Assembly: GCA_903889745.1 (NCBI GenBank)
Contig: CAISYO010000266.1
Location: 1 to 45,563 of the forward strand
Origin: an uncultured Bacteroidota bacterium
GTDB taxonomy: Bacteria; Bacteroidota; Bacteroidia; Flavobacteriales; Flavobacteriaceae
Direction: 5' to 3'
DNA length: 45,563 nt
Each line of letters opens with the position of its first letter. Positions within the stretch are counted from its first letter, which is position 1. A program made the translations under genes and the position numbers. The notes under the pieces are model-generated. The model saw nothing but the letters and a program-made list of their open reading frames with translations, searched no databases and was not told the origin of the DNA. Of the stretch, positions 26,608 to 35,431 are shown piece after piece.

Positions 26608-27375
26608 TTATAATTCCCAAGCATTCAATTGTTGAATGGCATGATGGGCGGTTAAATCAAATTGCACAGGAACAATCGAAATGTATCCGTTTTCCAATGC
26701 CCATTCGTCAGTATCTGTGCCTTTGTCTTGGTTGACAAATGTTCCGGTTAACCAATAATATTCTTTTCCTTGCGGATTAGTTCGTTTATCAAATTCTTCT
26801 TGCCACATAGCTTTTGCTTGTCGGCAAATTTTAATTCCTTTTATATTTTCAGCAGGTAATTTTGGAAAATTAACGTTTAAAATAACTCCCTCTGGCAACC
26901 CTTTTTTGAGTACTTCAAGTGCAATTTGTTTCACGTGATTCTTTATGGGTTCATAATCGGCATCCCAACTATAATCTAACAGTGAAAATCCGATGGCCGG
27001 AATACCTTCAATACCAGCTTCAACAGCAGCACTCATAGTTCCTGAATAAATAACATTGATTGAGGAATTTGAACCGTGATTAATTCCTGAAACACATAAA
27101 TCGGGTTTGCGGTTTAAAATTTCATTCACTGCTATTTTAACACAATCAACCGGCGTTCCACTACAACTATATTCTTGATCAATTTCTTTATCAATATGAA
27201 CGCGTTCTAACTTTAGTGTATTGTTAATTGTTATGGCGTGACCCATTGCGCTTTGCGGACTATCTGGAGCAACCACCACTACTTCCCCTATTTCTTTCAT
27301 TACAGCAATTAAAGCCCTAATGCCTGGAGCTACTATTCCGTCGTCATTTGTAATAAGTATTAAGGGTTTTGCCAT
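26608..27375 (-). CDS. surE: 5'/3'-nucleotidase SurE
   Basis: This 255-residue protein opens with the SurE metal-binding motif ILITNDDG (paired Asp), followed by VVAPDSPQSAMGHAIT, SGTPVDCVK, SGINHGSN and YSGTMSAAVEA. It is a divalent-metal nucleoside monophosphate phosphatase in the cytoplasm, linked to stress survival in other bacteria. It is the first gene of a minus-strand run with lpxB and comEC, and is divergent from the Prc-type protease. No clear promoter is visible in the 140 bases between them. Confidence 0.95.
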   Translation of the reverse strand: MAKPLILITNDDGIVAPGIRALIAVMKEIGEVVVVAPDSPQSAMGHAITINNTLKLERVHIDKEIDQEYSCSGTPVDCVKIAVNEILNRKPDLCVSGINHGSNSSINVIYSGTMSAAVEAGIEGIPAIGFSLLDYSWDADYEPIKNHVKQIALEVLKKGLPEGVILNVNFPKLPAENIKGIKICRQAKAMWQEEFDKRTNPQGKEYYWLTGTFVNQDKGTDTDEWALENGYISIVPVQFDLTAHHAIQQLNAWEL

Positions 27376-27515
27376 GAATTCATTTTTTGCTAAATTAATT
27401 AATTTAATTTGAAACCCTTTTCATGATGTAAAAAAATTATCGCTTTAACAAAAATTTATCGTTAAATCTTTTTTTCTGGCATGGTTTTTTGTGTAAATTA
27501 GTTGAAAATTTTTTA

Positions 27516-29669
27516 ATGAAACGTATTGTGGAATTTATGAAAAGAAATTATAAGGTTATTTTAGTAATAACTGCCTTATCAGCAGTGTTGTGGAGTTTTA
27601 TTCCATCAGAAAAAAAATCAGATCCTGAAAAAGATAAATTGTTATTGGAACTCTTAACAATGGTTCTTGAGCGTGGACATTATAGTCCAGTAGCGATTGA
27701 TGATGCCTTTTCAAAGAAAGTTTACGCAAAATATTTAGATAACATAGATCCTACTAAACGCTTCTTTTTACAAAGTGATATTGAAGAGTTTAGTAAATAT
27801 GAAACTAAAATTGATGATATGATTAAAAATAGAGATTTAACTTTTTTTAATCTAACCAACAGTCGTTTATTGCAAAGAATGCAAGAGTGTAGAGACATTT
27901 ATGATGATGTTTTAGAAAAGCCTTTTGATTTTGATGCCAACGAAAACATTAATGTTGATTATGAAAAATTGCCTTATGCAAAAAACAAAAGAGAACTTGT
28001 TGATCGCTGGAGAAAACAACTAAAACTACAAGCCTTATCTTCTATAACTGATAAACAAAAATTAGAAGACGATAAGAAAGAAAAAGACGCTAAATATACC
28101 GTAAAATCTTTTGAAACTATAGAAATAGAAGTGCGCGAAAGTTCTTTAAAATCGTTAAATGAATATTTTGATTTTATTCAAAAAGAGTTAACCCGAAACG
28201 ATTGGTTTTCCATTTATTTAAATGCGATTGTGGAGCGATTTGACCCGCATACCTTCTATTTTTCCCCTGAAGATAAAGAAAAATTTGACATGAGTATGAG
28301 CGGTACTTTTGAAGGAATTGGAGCCCGACTACAAAAGAAAAATGACGCGGTTGAAATTTCCGAATTGATTTCAGGAGGTCCAGCTTGGAAAGGAAAAGAA
28401 CTAGAAGCGGGAGATTTAATATTAAAAGTTGGCCAAGGAAAAGAAGAGCCTATTGATGTTGCCGGAATGCGTTTAGACGATGTCGTAAAAAAAATAAAAG
28501 GCCCTAAAGGTACCGAAGTACGATTAACCGTAAAAAAAGTAGACGAAACAATTAAAGTAATTTCCATCATAAGAGCTGAGGTAGAAACGGAAGAAACTTT
28601 TGCAAAATCATCCGTAGTAGAAAAAGATGGAAAACGTTTTGGAGTTATTTATTTACCAAAATTCTACATCAGTTTTGAAAATAAAGAAAATAGAGACGCT
28701 TATAAAGATGTAGCTATCGAAATTGAACGATTAAAAGCTCAAAATATTGATGGAATTGTGATGGATTTACGTGATAATGGCGGAGGATCTTTAGAAACTG
28801 TGGTAAAAATGGTAGGGTTATTTATTCCTGAAGGACCTGTAGTGCAAGTAAAAGCACCTGGAAGAGAACCTGAAATTTTACCTGATCCTGATAAAAAGGT
28901 GCAATATGATGGACCGCTAGTAGTAATGATCAATAATTTTTCTGCTTCGGCATCAGAGATTTTTGCAGCTGCTATTCAAGATTACAAAAGAGGAATTGTG
29001 GTGGGGAGTAAACATTCATACGGAAAAGGAACCGTTCAAAATGTTATTGACTTAAACCAGTTCATTAGAGGTAATTCTTATGGCGATTTAGGAGCTTTAA
29101 AGACTACCATTCAAAAATTTTACAGAATCAATGGAGGATCAACACAACGCGAAGGGGTAATGAGTGATATTGTATTTCCAGATCGTTATACCTATTTAGA
29201 CATGGGTGAACGCGATGAAGAAAGTGCCTTACCGTGGGATAAAATTGCTCCTGCTAAATATGAACCTCTTCCTATTAGTTATGATCAAATTATTGCTAAT
29301 AGTAAGAAAAGAATTGCCTCAAACACCTATTTCAACTTAATTGATGAAAACGCAAAATGGATTTTTGGACGTAAAGATGAAAACACTTTTAGTTTGAATT
29401 TAAACCAATTTAAAAAAGAAATGGCTCTTTCTGATGCAAAGATTAAGAAATTCAAAGCTATTTCAGATTATAACAATAAATTAAAATTCAACTCTTTGCC
29501 TAATGAAATAGCTCTTTTTGAAAAAGACACCTTATTAAAACAAAAGCGTGAGCGTTGGCATGAAGACTTACAAAAAGATTTGTATATCGAAGAAACTTTA
29601 AATGTAATCGCAGAAATCAGAGCCAGTCAAAACGGCAAGGGTTTACCTAAAAAATTAAGCATTAATTAA
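27516..29669 (+). CDS. prc: Carboxy-terminal processing (tail-specific) protease, S41
   Basis: About 717 residues from the ATG at 27516 (27537 is also possible and gives the cleaner signal anchor MKRNYKVILVITALSAVLWSF; the frame opens at a TTG at 27489). Order: N-terminal Tsp domain (about 30-230), PDZ domain (about 240-340, GTFEGIGARLQ), S41 peptidase core with the catalytic serine in NNFSASASEIFAAA and lysine in SYGKGTVQ, and a C-terminal helical Tsp-type (DUF3340-like) domain. In E. coli the homologue Prc trims penicillin-binding protein 3 and degrades tagged periplasmic proteins. It would act in the periplasm. Terminator at 29672-29703. Confidence 0.9.
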   Translation: MKRIVEFMKRNYKVILVITALSAVLWSFIPSEKKSDPEKDKLLLELLTMVLERGHYSPVAIDDAFSKKVYAKYLDNIDPTKRFFLQSDIEEFSKYETKIDDMIKNRDLTFFNLTNSRLLQRMQECRDIYDDVLEKPFDFDANENINVDYEKLPYAKNKRELVDRWRKQLKLQALSSITDKQKLEDDKKEKDAKYTVKSFETIEIEVRESSLKSLNEYFDFIQKELTRNDWFSIYLNAIVERFDPHTFYFSPEDKEKFDMSMSGTFEGIGARLQKKNDAVEISELISGGPAWKGKELEAGDLILKVGQGKEEPIDVAGMRLDDVVKKIKGPKGTEVRLTVKKVDETIKVISIIRAEVETEETFAKSSVVEKDGKRFGVIYLPKFYISFENKENRDAYKDVAIEIERLKAQNIDGIVMDLRDNGGGSLETVVKMVGLFIPEGPVVQVKAPGREPEILPDPDKKVQYDGPLVVMINNFSASASEIFAAAIQDYKRGIVVGSKHSYGKGTVQNVIDLNQFIRGNSYGDLGALKTTIQKFYRINGGSTQREGVMSDIVFPDRYTYLDMGERDEESALPWDKIAPAKYEPLPISYDQIIANSKKRIASNTYFNLIDENAKWIFGRKDENTFSLNLNQFKKEMALSDAKIKKFKAISDYNNKLKFNSLPNEIALFEKDTLLKQKRERWHEDLQKDLYIEETLNVIAEIRASQNGKGLPKKLSIN

Positions 29670-29671
29670 AC

Positions 29672-29703
29672 AAAAAACCTCAACTTATAGTTGAGGTTTT
29701 TTT
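29672..29703 (+). terminator. Bidirectional terminator between prc and rodA
   Basis: Stem ACCTCAAC (29677-29684) with GTTGAGGT (29690-29697) around a 5-base loop, with T runs on both strands. It serves prc (plus) and the mre-mrd operon (minus). Confidence 0.85.
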
Positions 29704-29728
29704 ATACTATTATTTTATAAAGATCAAA

Positions 29729-30985
29729 TTACCATTCATTAACTTTATTAGCGTCTAATTTAATGAATATAAAAAGTAATATTGTAAAAGCCCATAAACT
29801 AGAACCCCCATAAGAAAAGAACGGCAATGGCACTCCAATAGTTGGGAACAACTTAATAAGCATGGCGATATTTACAAAAAAGTGCATAAACAGATACGTT
29901 GCTACACAATAACCGTATACCCTACTAAACTTAGTTTTTTGGTTTTCGGATAAGTAAATGATTCGGAGAAATAAAGTAACAAACAGCGCTATTACTAATG
30001 TAGATCCTATAAATCCCCATTCTTCACCTACGGTAGTAAAAATATAATCGGTGTGTTGTTCAGGTACAAAACCACCTTTAGTTTGTGTCCCTTCTAAATA
30101 TCCTTTCCCAAAAAAACCTCCAGAACCAATAGCAATCATTGACTGATCTAGATTGTATCCTTCTTTTTTCATGTCTACATCATCGCCAATTAATACATTG
30201 ATACGATCTTTTTGGTGTGCTTCTAAAACATTATTGTACACAAAACTTACCGAAAATGAAAACGCTACTATAGCTAGATAGATCAAGCCATAAACCACTG
30301 GATTTCGTGTAATTTTTCTATTAAACACATAATGGACAATCATTAAAACAAAAACAATAATGATCAAATAAGTGGGAGGTATAACGAGCGAAAAGAAAAA
30401 CAATCCGATAGCAACAATTCCAGAAATGAAATACCAACTAGGTAAACCTTCCCTATTTAGTACAAAGATTAAGGAAATAAAAATCATAGCACTTCCTGCA
30501 TCGGGTTGCAATAAAATAAGAAAAATGGGTAATCCTATAATGGCCAATCCCATTAACTGATGTTTTGTAAACTTGAGATTAATTTGAGAATAACTTAAAA
30601 ATTTGGCCAACAGTAATGCAGTCGCTGTCTTTACAAATTCTGAAGGTTGAAATCCAAATCCTCCAAATTGATACCAGTTGGTTTGCCCTTTAATTGTTTT
30701 TCCAAAGGCAAATAAACCAAGTAATAAAAGTATTCCGACACCATAAAAGATAAAAGAAAAACGTTCAAACAACTTTGCATCGGTAAATAAAATAATGAAA
30801 ATAATGGGAATTGTTAATCCAATGAAGAGCATTTGTCGACCATAAATTTGAGAAAGATCAAAAAGTGATGTTTCTTCAATAGGTAAAGAGGCAGAATAAA
30901 TAGTCATCCATCCCATGATTACTAAAGCAATATAAAGTAATATGGTAATCCAATCAATACTTGAACCTACGCGTTGATTTTTCAT
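29729..30985 (-). CDS. rodA: Rod shape-determining protein RodA
   Basis: This 418-residue SEDS-family inner-membrane glycosyltransferase has about 10 membrane helices. Family motifs: GFGFQPSEFVKTATALLLAKF, LLQPDAGSAM, EQHTDYIFTTVGEEWGFIG, and the C-terminal PFFSYGGSSLW. It polymerises lipid II into glycan strands during side-wall growth together with PBP2. It begins one base after the mrdA stop and ends the operon mreB-mreC-mreD-mrdA-rodA. Confidence 0.95.
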   Translation of the reverse strand: MKNQRVGSSIDWITILLYIALVIMGWMTIYSASLPIEETSLFDLSQIYGRQMLFIGLTIPIIFIILFTDAKLFERFSFIFYGVGILLLLGLFAFGKTIKGQTNWYQFGGFGFQPSEFVKTATALLLAKFLSYSQINLKFTKHQLMGLAIIGLPIFLILLQPDAGSAMIFISLIFVLNREGLPSWYFISGIVAIGLFFFSLVIPPTYLIIIVFVLMIVHYVFNRKITRNPVVYGLIYLAIVAFSFSVSFVYNNVLEAHQKDRINVLIGDDVDMKKEGYNLDQSMIAIGSGGFFGKGYLEGTQTKGGFVPEQHTDYIFTTVGEEWGFIGSTLVIALFVTLFLRIIYLSENQKTKFSRVYGYCVATYLFMHFFVNIAMLIKLFPTIGVPLPFFSYGGSSLWAFTILLFIFIKLDANKVNEW

Positions 30986-30986
30986 T

Positions 30987-32918
30987 TTAGTCGTTTTCTT
31001 CTTCTTTTTTAGCTTCTCCTAGTTGTAACTCAACATTTGACATTGCCGAATCATTTTCTGTAGATCGGTCGGGGAAACGTTGGTAAATTATATTCTCAAT
31101 TTTTTTGTATTCAGGAGCTAAACTTCCTTTAAGCATTCGTTCTTCTAAATCGGTACGAGAAATTTTACCATTGATATACTTTTCAATCATTAATGTAGCA
31201 ATTGGGCCAGCCCATGTAGCTCCATATCCAGAATTTTCAATAAATACCGCAATAGCAATTTTAGGATTATCTCTTGGTGCAAAAGCCACAAAAATAGAAT
31301 GGTCTTTTAATTGATAGGTCTTTCCTCCTACTCTAATTTTATTTTCTGCGGTTCCGGTTTTTCCACATATTTTAATCCCTTCCACTCTAAATCCAGATGC
31401 CGTTCCATGATTATAAACGTCCTCCAATCCTTGAATTACTGGCTCAAAATATTGTTTCTCAATTGTTGTATTATGACGGGTCGTAAATTTCTTATCTAAT
31501 TGTTGATTTTTAATGTTTTTTACAATGTGAGGTGTGTAATAATATCCTCTATTGGCTACAGTTGCCATCATATTTGCTAATTGCATGGGTGAGGTTAGAA
31601 TTTCTCCTTGCCCAATGGCATTTGAAATAATATAAGAGCTGCGAATGGGTGCACCCTTGTACATTTTTTTATACAACTTAGAGGTAGGAACGAGACCTTT
31701 TGCGCCAATAGGCATATCGGTTCCTAAATATTGACCCAAACCAAAACTCTTGACATGTTTTGACCAATTATCTACACTATAATAGGAGTTTTTATATTTC
31801 TCAATGGTGCGCTTATAGGTATTCCCAAAATAGGAATTACACGATTTATAAATTCCATTATTCAATTGCAGTTCGTGCAAACCACAGTGACAACCCATGA
31901 ATCGACCAAAATTTGCTCCATGATTACAATAGAAAACACTCTGCTCATCAATAACCCCTTCTTGTAAACCAATTAAACCTGTAATAATTTTAAAAGGTGA
32001 GCCCGGCGGATAAGTAGCTTGTAATCCTCTATCATAAAGTGGTTTTGAGATCGAATCGTTATATAAAGCCGTGTAATTTTTAGAACGTTGTCTACCTACT
32101 AACATAGCAGGATCAAAAGTAGGTGCTGAAACTAAAGCTAATATTTCACCCGTTTTAGGTTCAATAGCGACAATTCCACCTCTTTTATTGACCATTAATT
32201 CGGTGCCATATTTTTGAATTTCGTGATCAATGGTTAACGTTAAATCTTTTCCTTGTTGAGCAATTGTATCAAATTCACCTTCTTTATATGGACCTATAAT
32301 TTTATTGTGCTTATCACGAAGCAAGTATTTTACCCCTTTTATTCCGCGAAGAATTTCCTCATATTCTTGTTCAACTCCTTGTTTTCCAATTAAATCACCA
32401 CTGTTGTAATACTCATTTTTTTTCAAAATGGCATCATTCACCTGTGTAATGAATCCGAATATATTGGCACCGTCTTTCACTTGATAATCGCGAAGTGATC
32501 TTTTTTGGGAATAAAATCCTTCAAATTTTCGTTCTTTTTCTTGGAAAGCAGCATATTCCGCTTTGTTCAATTGGGCTAAAAAAACCGAAGGAAGCATCGG
32601 ACTATATACTCTTGCCTTTTTTACTTTTCTGATAAAATCAGCTTTGGAAATGTGCAAAAGTTTACAAAATTCTAAAGTGTCAATATTTTTTATTTCACGC
32701 GGAACCACCATGATATCATATGATGGTTGGTTTGCTACTAATAGTTTTCCGTTTCGATCATAAATATAACCACGTTCTGGAAAATCAAAAATCTTCTTAA
32801 TGGCATTATTTTCTGATTTTAATTTTAACGAATCGTCAATTACTTGCAAATAGAAAATGCGTATAATAAAAATAAGTGAAGAAATTATTATTACAGCGGG
32901 CAATGCAATTTTTCTCAT
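30987..32918 (-). CDS. mrdA: Penicillin-binding protein 2
   Basis: This 643-residue protein has a single N-terminal membrane helix (about 5-25), a PBP dimer domain (about 40-220) and a transpeptidase domain (about 245-590). The active-site motifs are intact: Ser307-x-x-Lys310 (PPGSPFK), Ser359-x-Asn361 (KSCNSYFG) and Lys520-Thr-Gly (CGKTGTAEN). A Cys/His-rich stretch (331-348, CNHG and GCHCGLHE) lies where Gram-negative PBP2 proteins bind zinc. It cross-links side-wall peptidoglycan with RodA. Its ATG overlaps the mreD stop (ATGA). The C-terminal tail is acidic and Lys/Glu-rich. Confidence 0.95.
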   Translation of the reverse strand: MRKIALPAVIIISSLIFIIRIFYLQVIDDSLKLKSENNAIKKIFDFPERGYIYDRNGKLLVANQPSYDIMVVPREIKNIDTLEFCKLLHISKADFIRKVKKARVYSPMLPSVFLAQLNKAEYAAFQEKERKFEGFYSQKRSLRDYQVKDGANIFGFITQVNDAILKKNEYYNSGDLIGKQGVEQEYEEILRGIKGVKYLLRDKHNKIIGPYKEGEFDTIAQQGKDLTLTIDHEIQKYGTELMVNKRGGIVAIEPKTGEILALVSAPTFDPAMLVGRQRSKNYTALYNDSISKPLYDRGLQATYPPGSPFKIITGLIGLQEGVIDEQSVFYCNHGANFGRFMGCHCGLHELQLNNGIYKSCNSYFGNTYKRTIEKYKNSYYSVDNWSKHVKSFGLGQYLGTDMPIGAKGLVPTSKLYKKMYKGAPIRSSYIISNAIGQGEILTSPMQLANMMATVANRGYYYTPHIVKNIKNQQLDKKFTTRHNTTIEKQYFEPVIQGLEDVYNHGTASGFRVEGIKICGKTGTAENKIRVGGKTYQLKDHSIFVAFAPRDNPKIAIAVFIENSGYGATWAGPIATLMIEKYINGKISRTDLEERMLKGSLAPEYKKIENIIYQRFPDRSTENDSAMSNVELQLGEAKKEEEND

Positions 32919-33418
32919 CGTTTATTTGGCTTAATTAAATATACAATTAGTAAGCAAATGGTAAAAGTGAATAAGGTACTAACTATAGTGCGAGACAAAA
33001 TAGTAAATAGTAATCCTAATCTGAAATATTCTAAATAAAATAAAATAAAATGATGAATCACAATGGCTAATAACAGCAGTGTAATGCGCTCAGGCGACAT
33101 CTTATCGGCTATTTTGACAGTTTGGTATTCATAACTTAATCCGAACGAAAATTTAAATAAAGTAGGGCGCAAAAAGGCTAACACAATAGAAGCTGTGGTA
33201 TGAATTCCGCCCGAATTACAAAACATATCTAATAAAAGTCCTAAAAAAAAGCTTCCTAATAACAATACACTTTTATTACTATTTACAGGATATAAAATTA
33301 TAAATAAAATATACGGATATGGATTTATGTATCCAAACAAATTGATATTATTGAATATCAATACTTGTAAGGATAAAAAAACGATAAATCGAATACTATT
33401 TAATAGACTATTATTCAC
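32915..33418 (-). CDS. mreD: Rod shape-determining protein MreD
   Basis: This 167-residue protein has about five membrane helices, as expected of MreD. It starts with GTG at 33418, directly after the mreC stop codon, and its stop overlaps the mrdA start by four bases, so it is tightly coupled on both sides. It would link the cytoplasmic MreB filament to the periplasmic MreC and PBP2. The sequence is weakly conserved, so the call relies on topology, length and position in the cluster. Confidence 0.88.
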   Translation of the reverse strand: MNNSLLNSIRFIVFLSLQVLIFNNINLFGYINPYPYILFIILYPVNSNKSVLLLGSFFLGLLLDMFCNSGGIHTTASIVLAFLRPTLFKFSFGLSYEYQTVKIADKMSPERITLLLLAIVIHHFILFYLEYFRLGLLFTILSRTIVSTLFTFTICLLIVYLIKPNKR

Positions 33419-34249
33419 TTATTTTTTTGGTGCTGTTGTACTTGTTTCTAATTCTTGTTTTTGTTTTTTCTTTTTATTTTCAATAATGTATACATATCCT
33501 AATGCCGTCATATCATTGAACAAACGCACATTAATGGTATAATAATTGGTCTTTCGATCAATAAAAATTTTATCAATTTTTCCTACCGGAATATTTTCGG
33601 GAAAAATATCTGAATTACCACCTGTAACGATTGAATCTCCTTTTCGAAGTGAAGCTAATCGAGGTACATCTATCAATTGAGCAAATCCTACATTTTTTCC
33701 ATCCCAAACTAAGGAACCAAAATGATCAGAATTTTTAATCTTAGCGTTAATTTTTGATTTGATGTTTAAGACACTCTGAATGGTTGCAAAATCTTTTGAG
33801 GTTTTCTCTACAATCCCAACAATTCCTTTGTCGTTAATTACACCCATATCGGTTTTAATCCCTAAAGCCTTTCCTGCATTAATAGTAATATAATTTTCTC
33901 GTGTATTAAATGAGTTTTTTACTACTTTTCCTACTACAACATTAAAATTATTTAGGTCATTTCTAAAAAGTGTTTTAGCAGTAATCAAGGTATCTTTTTT
34001 GTTGAATAACAATTCTTTCAACAACGCATTTTCTGAAGCTAATTCTTTATTCTTCTCTTTTAGACTAAAATATTCATTAACATCATTTATTTGTTTATAT
34101 ACTGACCCGGTGACTCTGTTCGCCGAATTAATATATTCACTTCTATGATATGTGTGTGATTTAATGGTAAGTGTAAGTGAAAGGGCCAAAAGCAGCAAAA
34201 ACAGCAATCTATAGCTGTTTTTTATGATAAAATTAATTATTTGCTGCAT
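33419..34249 (-). CDS. mreC: Rod shape-determining protein MreC
   Basis: This 276-residue protein has a short cytoplasmic start, one membrane helix (about 12-30), a helical or coiled stretch (about 45-85, VNEYFSLKEKNKELASENALL) and a beta-rich periplasmic domain with GKVVKNSFNTRENYITINAGK, MGVINDKGIVGIVEK and GDSIVTGGNSDIFPENIPVG. It scaffolds the elongation complex in the periplasm. The C-terminal tail is very Lys-rich. It follows mreB by 10 bases. Confidence 0.93.
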   Translation of the reverse strand: MQQIINFIIKNSYRLLFLLLLALSLTLTIKSHTYHRSEYINSANRVTGSVYKQINDVNEYFSLKEKNKELASENALLKELLFNKKDTLITAKTLFRNDLNNFNVVVGKVVKNSFNTRENYITINAGKALGIKTDMGVINDKGIVGIVEKTSKDFATIQSVLNIKSKINAKIKNSDHFGSLVWDGKNVGFAQLIDVPRLASLRKGDSIVTGGNSDIFPENIPVGKIDKIFIDRKTNYYTINVRLFNDMTALGYVYIIENKKKKQKQELETSTTAPKK

Positions 34250-34259
34250 GGATTATTTT

Positions 34260-35288
34260 TTATTTAATCAAAATTCCTTTGTACTTATTGATGTTTTTTA
34301 GTGCCATTCCGGTTCCTCTAACAACGGCTCTTAATGGATCTTCGGCAATGTATACAGGTAAATCTGTTTTCAATGAAATTCGCTTATCCAAACCTCTTAA
34401 CATTGATCCTCCACCTGCAAGATAAATTCCGGTATTATAAATATCTGCTGCTAATTCTGGAGGTGTTTGAGATAGGGTTTCCATTACTGCATCTTCAATT
34501 CGTTGAATTGATTTATCTAAAGCTTTAGCTATTTCTCTGTACGAAACATCTACTTGTTTTGGTTTTCCAGTAAGTAAATCTCTACCTTGAACCGACATAT
34601 CTTCTGGCGCATTATCTAAATCTTCAATGGCTGCACCAATTTGAATTTTAATTTTTTCTGCTGTAGTTTCTCCAACAAATAAATTGTGTTGGGTTCTCAT
34701 GTAGTAGATGATATCATTTGTAAATACGTCTCCAGCAATTTTTACCGATTTATCACAAACAATTCCGCCAAGGGCAATTACTGCAATTTCAGTAGTACCA
34801 CCACCTATATCAACAATCATGTTTCCTTTAGGCTGCATAATATCTACTCCAATACCAATAGCTGCTGCCATTGGTTCATGAATTAAGTATACTTCTTTTC
34901 CGTTTACACGTTCTGCAGATTCTTTAACCGCACGCATTTCCACTTCAGTAATTCCTGAAGGAATACAAATGACCATACGAAGTGCTGGTGTAAAAAATTT
35001 CTTTTTTAACGCTGGAATACTTTTAATAAACATTTTGATCATCTGTTCAGAAGCATCAAAATCTGCAATAACCCCATCTTTCAATGGGCGAATTGTTTTG
35101 ATGTTTTCATGCGTCTTCCCTTGCATCATATTGGCTTCTTTTCCAACGGCAATAATTTTACCTGTCACACGATCACGAGCAACAATAGACGGACTATCAA
35201 TAACAACTTTGTCGTTATGAATGATTAGGGTGTTTGCGGTACCAAGGTCGATAGCGATATCCTCGGTCATGAAATCAAAAAATCCCAT
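34260..35288 (-). CDS. mreB: Rod shape-determining protein MreB
   Basis: This 342-residue actin-like protein has phosphate-1 loop DLGTANTLI, EPMAAAIGIGVD, phosphate-2 DIGGGTTEIAVIALGG and adenosine motif YLAGGGSMLRGLD. It forms ATP-dependent membrane-associated filaments that direct side-wall synthesis. It is the first gene of the rod-shape operon. A -7 box at 35336-35343 lies 48 bases upstream, and the purH terminator separates it from purH. Confidence 0.97.
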   Translation of the reverse strand: MGFFDFMTEDIAIDLGTANTLIIHNDKVVIDSPSIVARDRVTGKIIAVGKEANMMQGKTHENIKTIRPLKDGVIADFDASEQMIKMFIKSIPALKKKFFTPALRMVICIPSGITEVEMRAVKESAERVNGKEVYLIHEPMAAAIGIGVDIMQPKGNMIVDIGGGTTEIAVIALGGIVCDKSVKIAGDVFTNDIIYYMRTQHNLFVGETTAEKIKIQIGAAIEDLDNAPEDMSVQGRDLLTGKPKQVDVSYREIAKALDKSIQRIEDAVMETLSQTPPELAADIYNTGIYLAGGGSMLRGLDKRISLKTDLPVYIAEDPLRAVVRGTGMALKNINKYKGILIK

Positions 35289-35335
35289 AGTTTTATAAAG
35301 GGTTTAACGTTTTTTGCTTAATTGTATACAACTAG

Positions 35336-35343
35336 CAAAACTA
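35336..35343 (-). promoter_or_regulatory. Candidate -7 box for the mreB operon
   Basis: Reads TAGTTTTG on the minus strand (TAnnTTTG). It lies between the purH terminator and the mreB start. No -33 TTG at usual spacing. Confidence 0.4.
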
Positions 35344-35366
35344 TGAAAATAATCTGGAATAATTTA

Positions 35367-35409
35367 AAATAAAAACGCATTAAAAAAATTATTTTTAATG
35401 CGTTTTAAA
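35367..35409 (-). terminator. purH terminator (bidirectional form)
   Basis: A 15-bp stem, AAAACGCATTAAAAA (35372-35386) with its complement (35392-35406), has T runs on either strand, 26 bases past the purH stop at 35432. Confidence 0.8.
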
Positions 35410-35431
35410 ATTATTGGATTTAAAAGCAAAA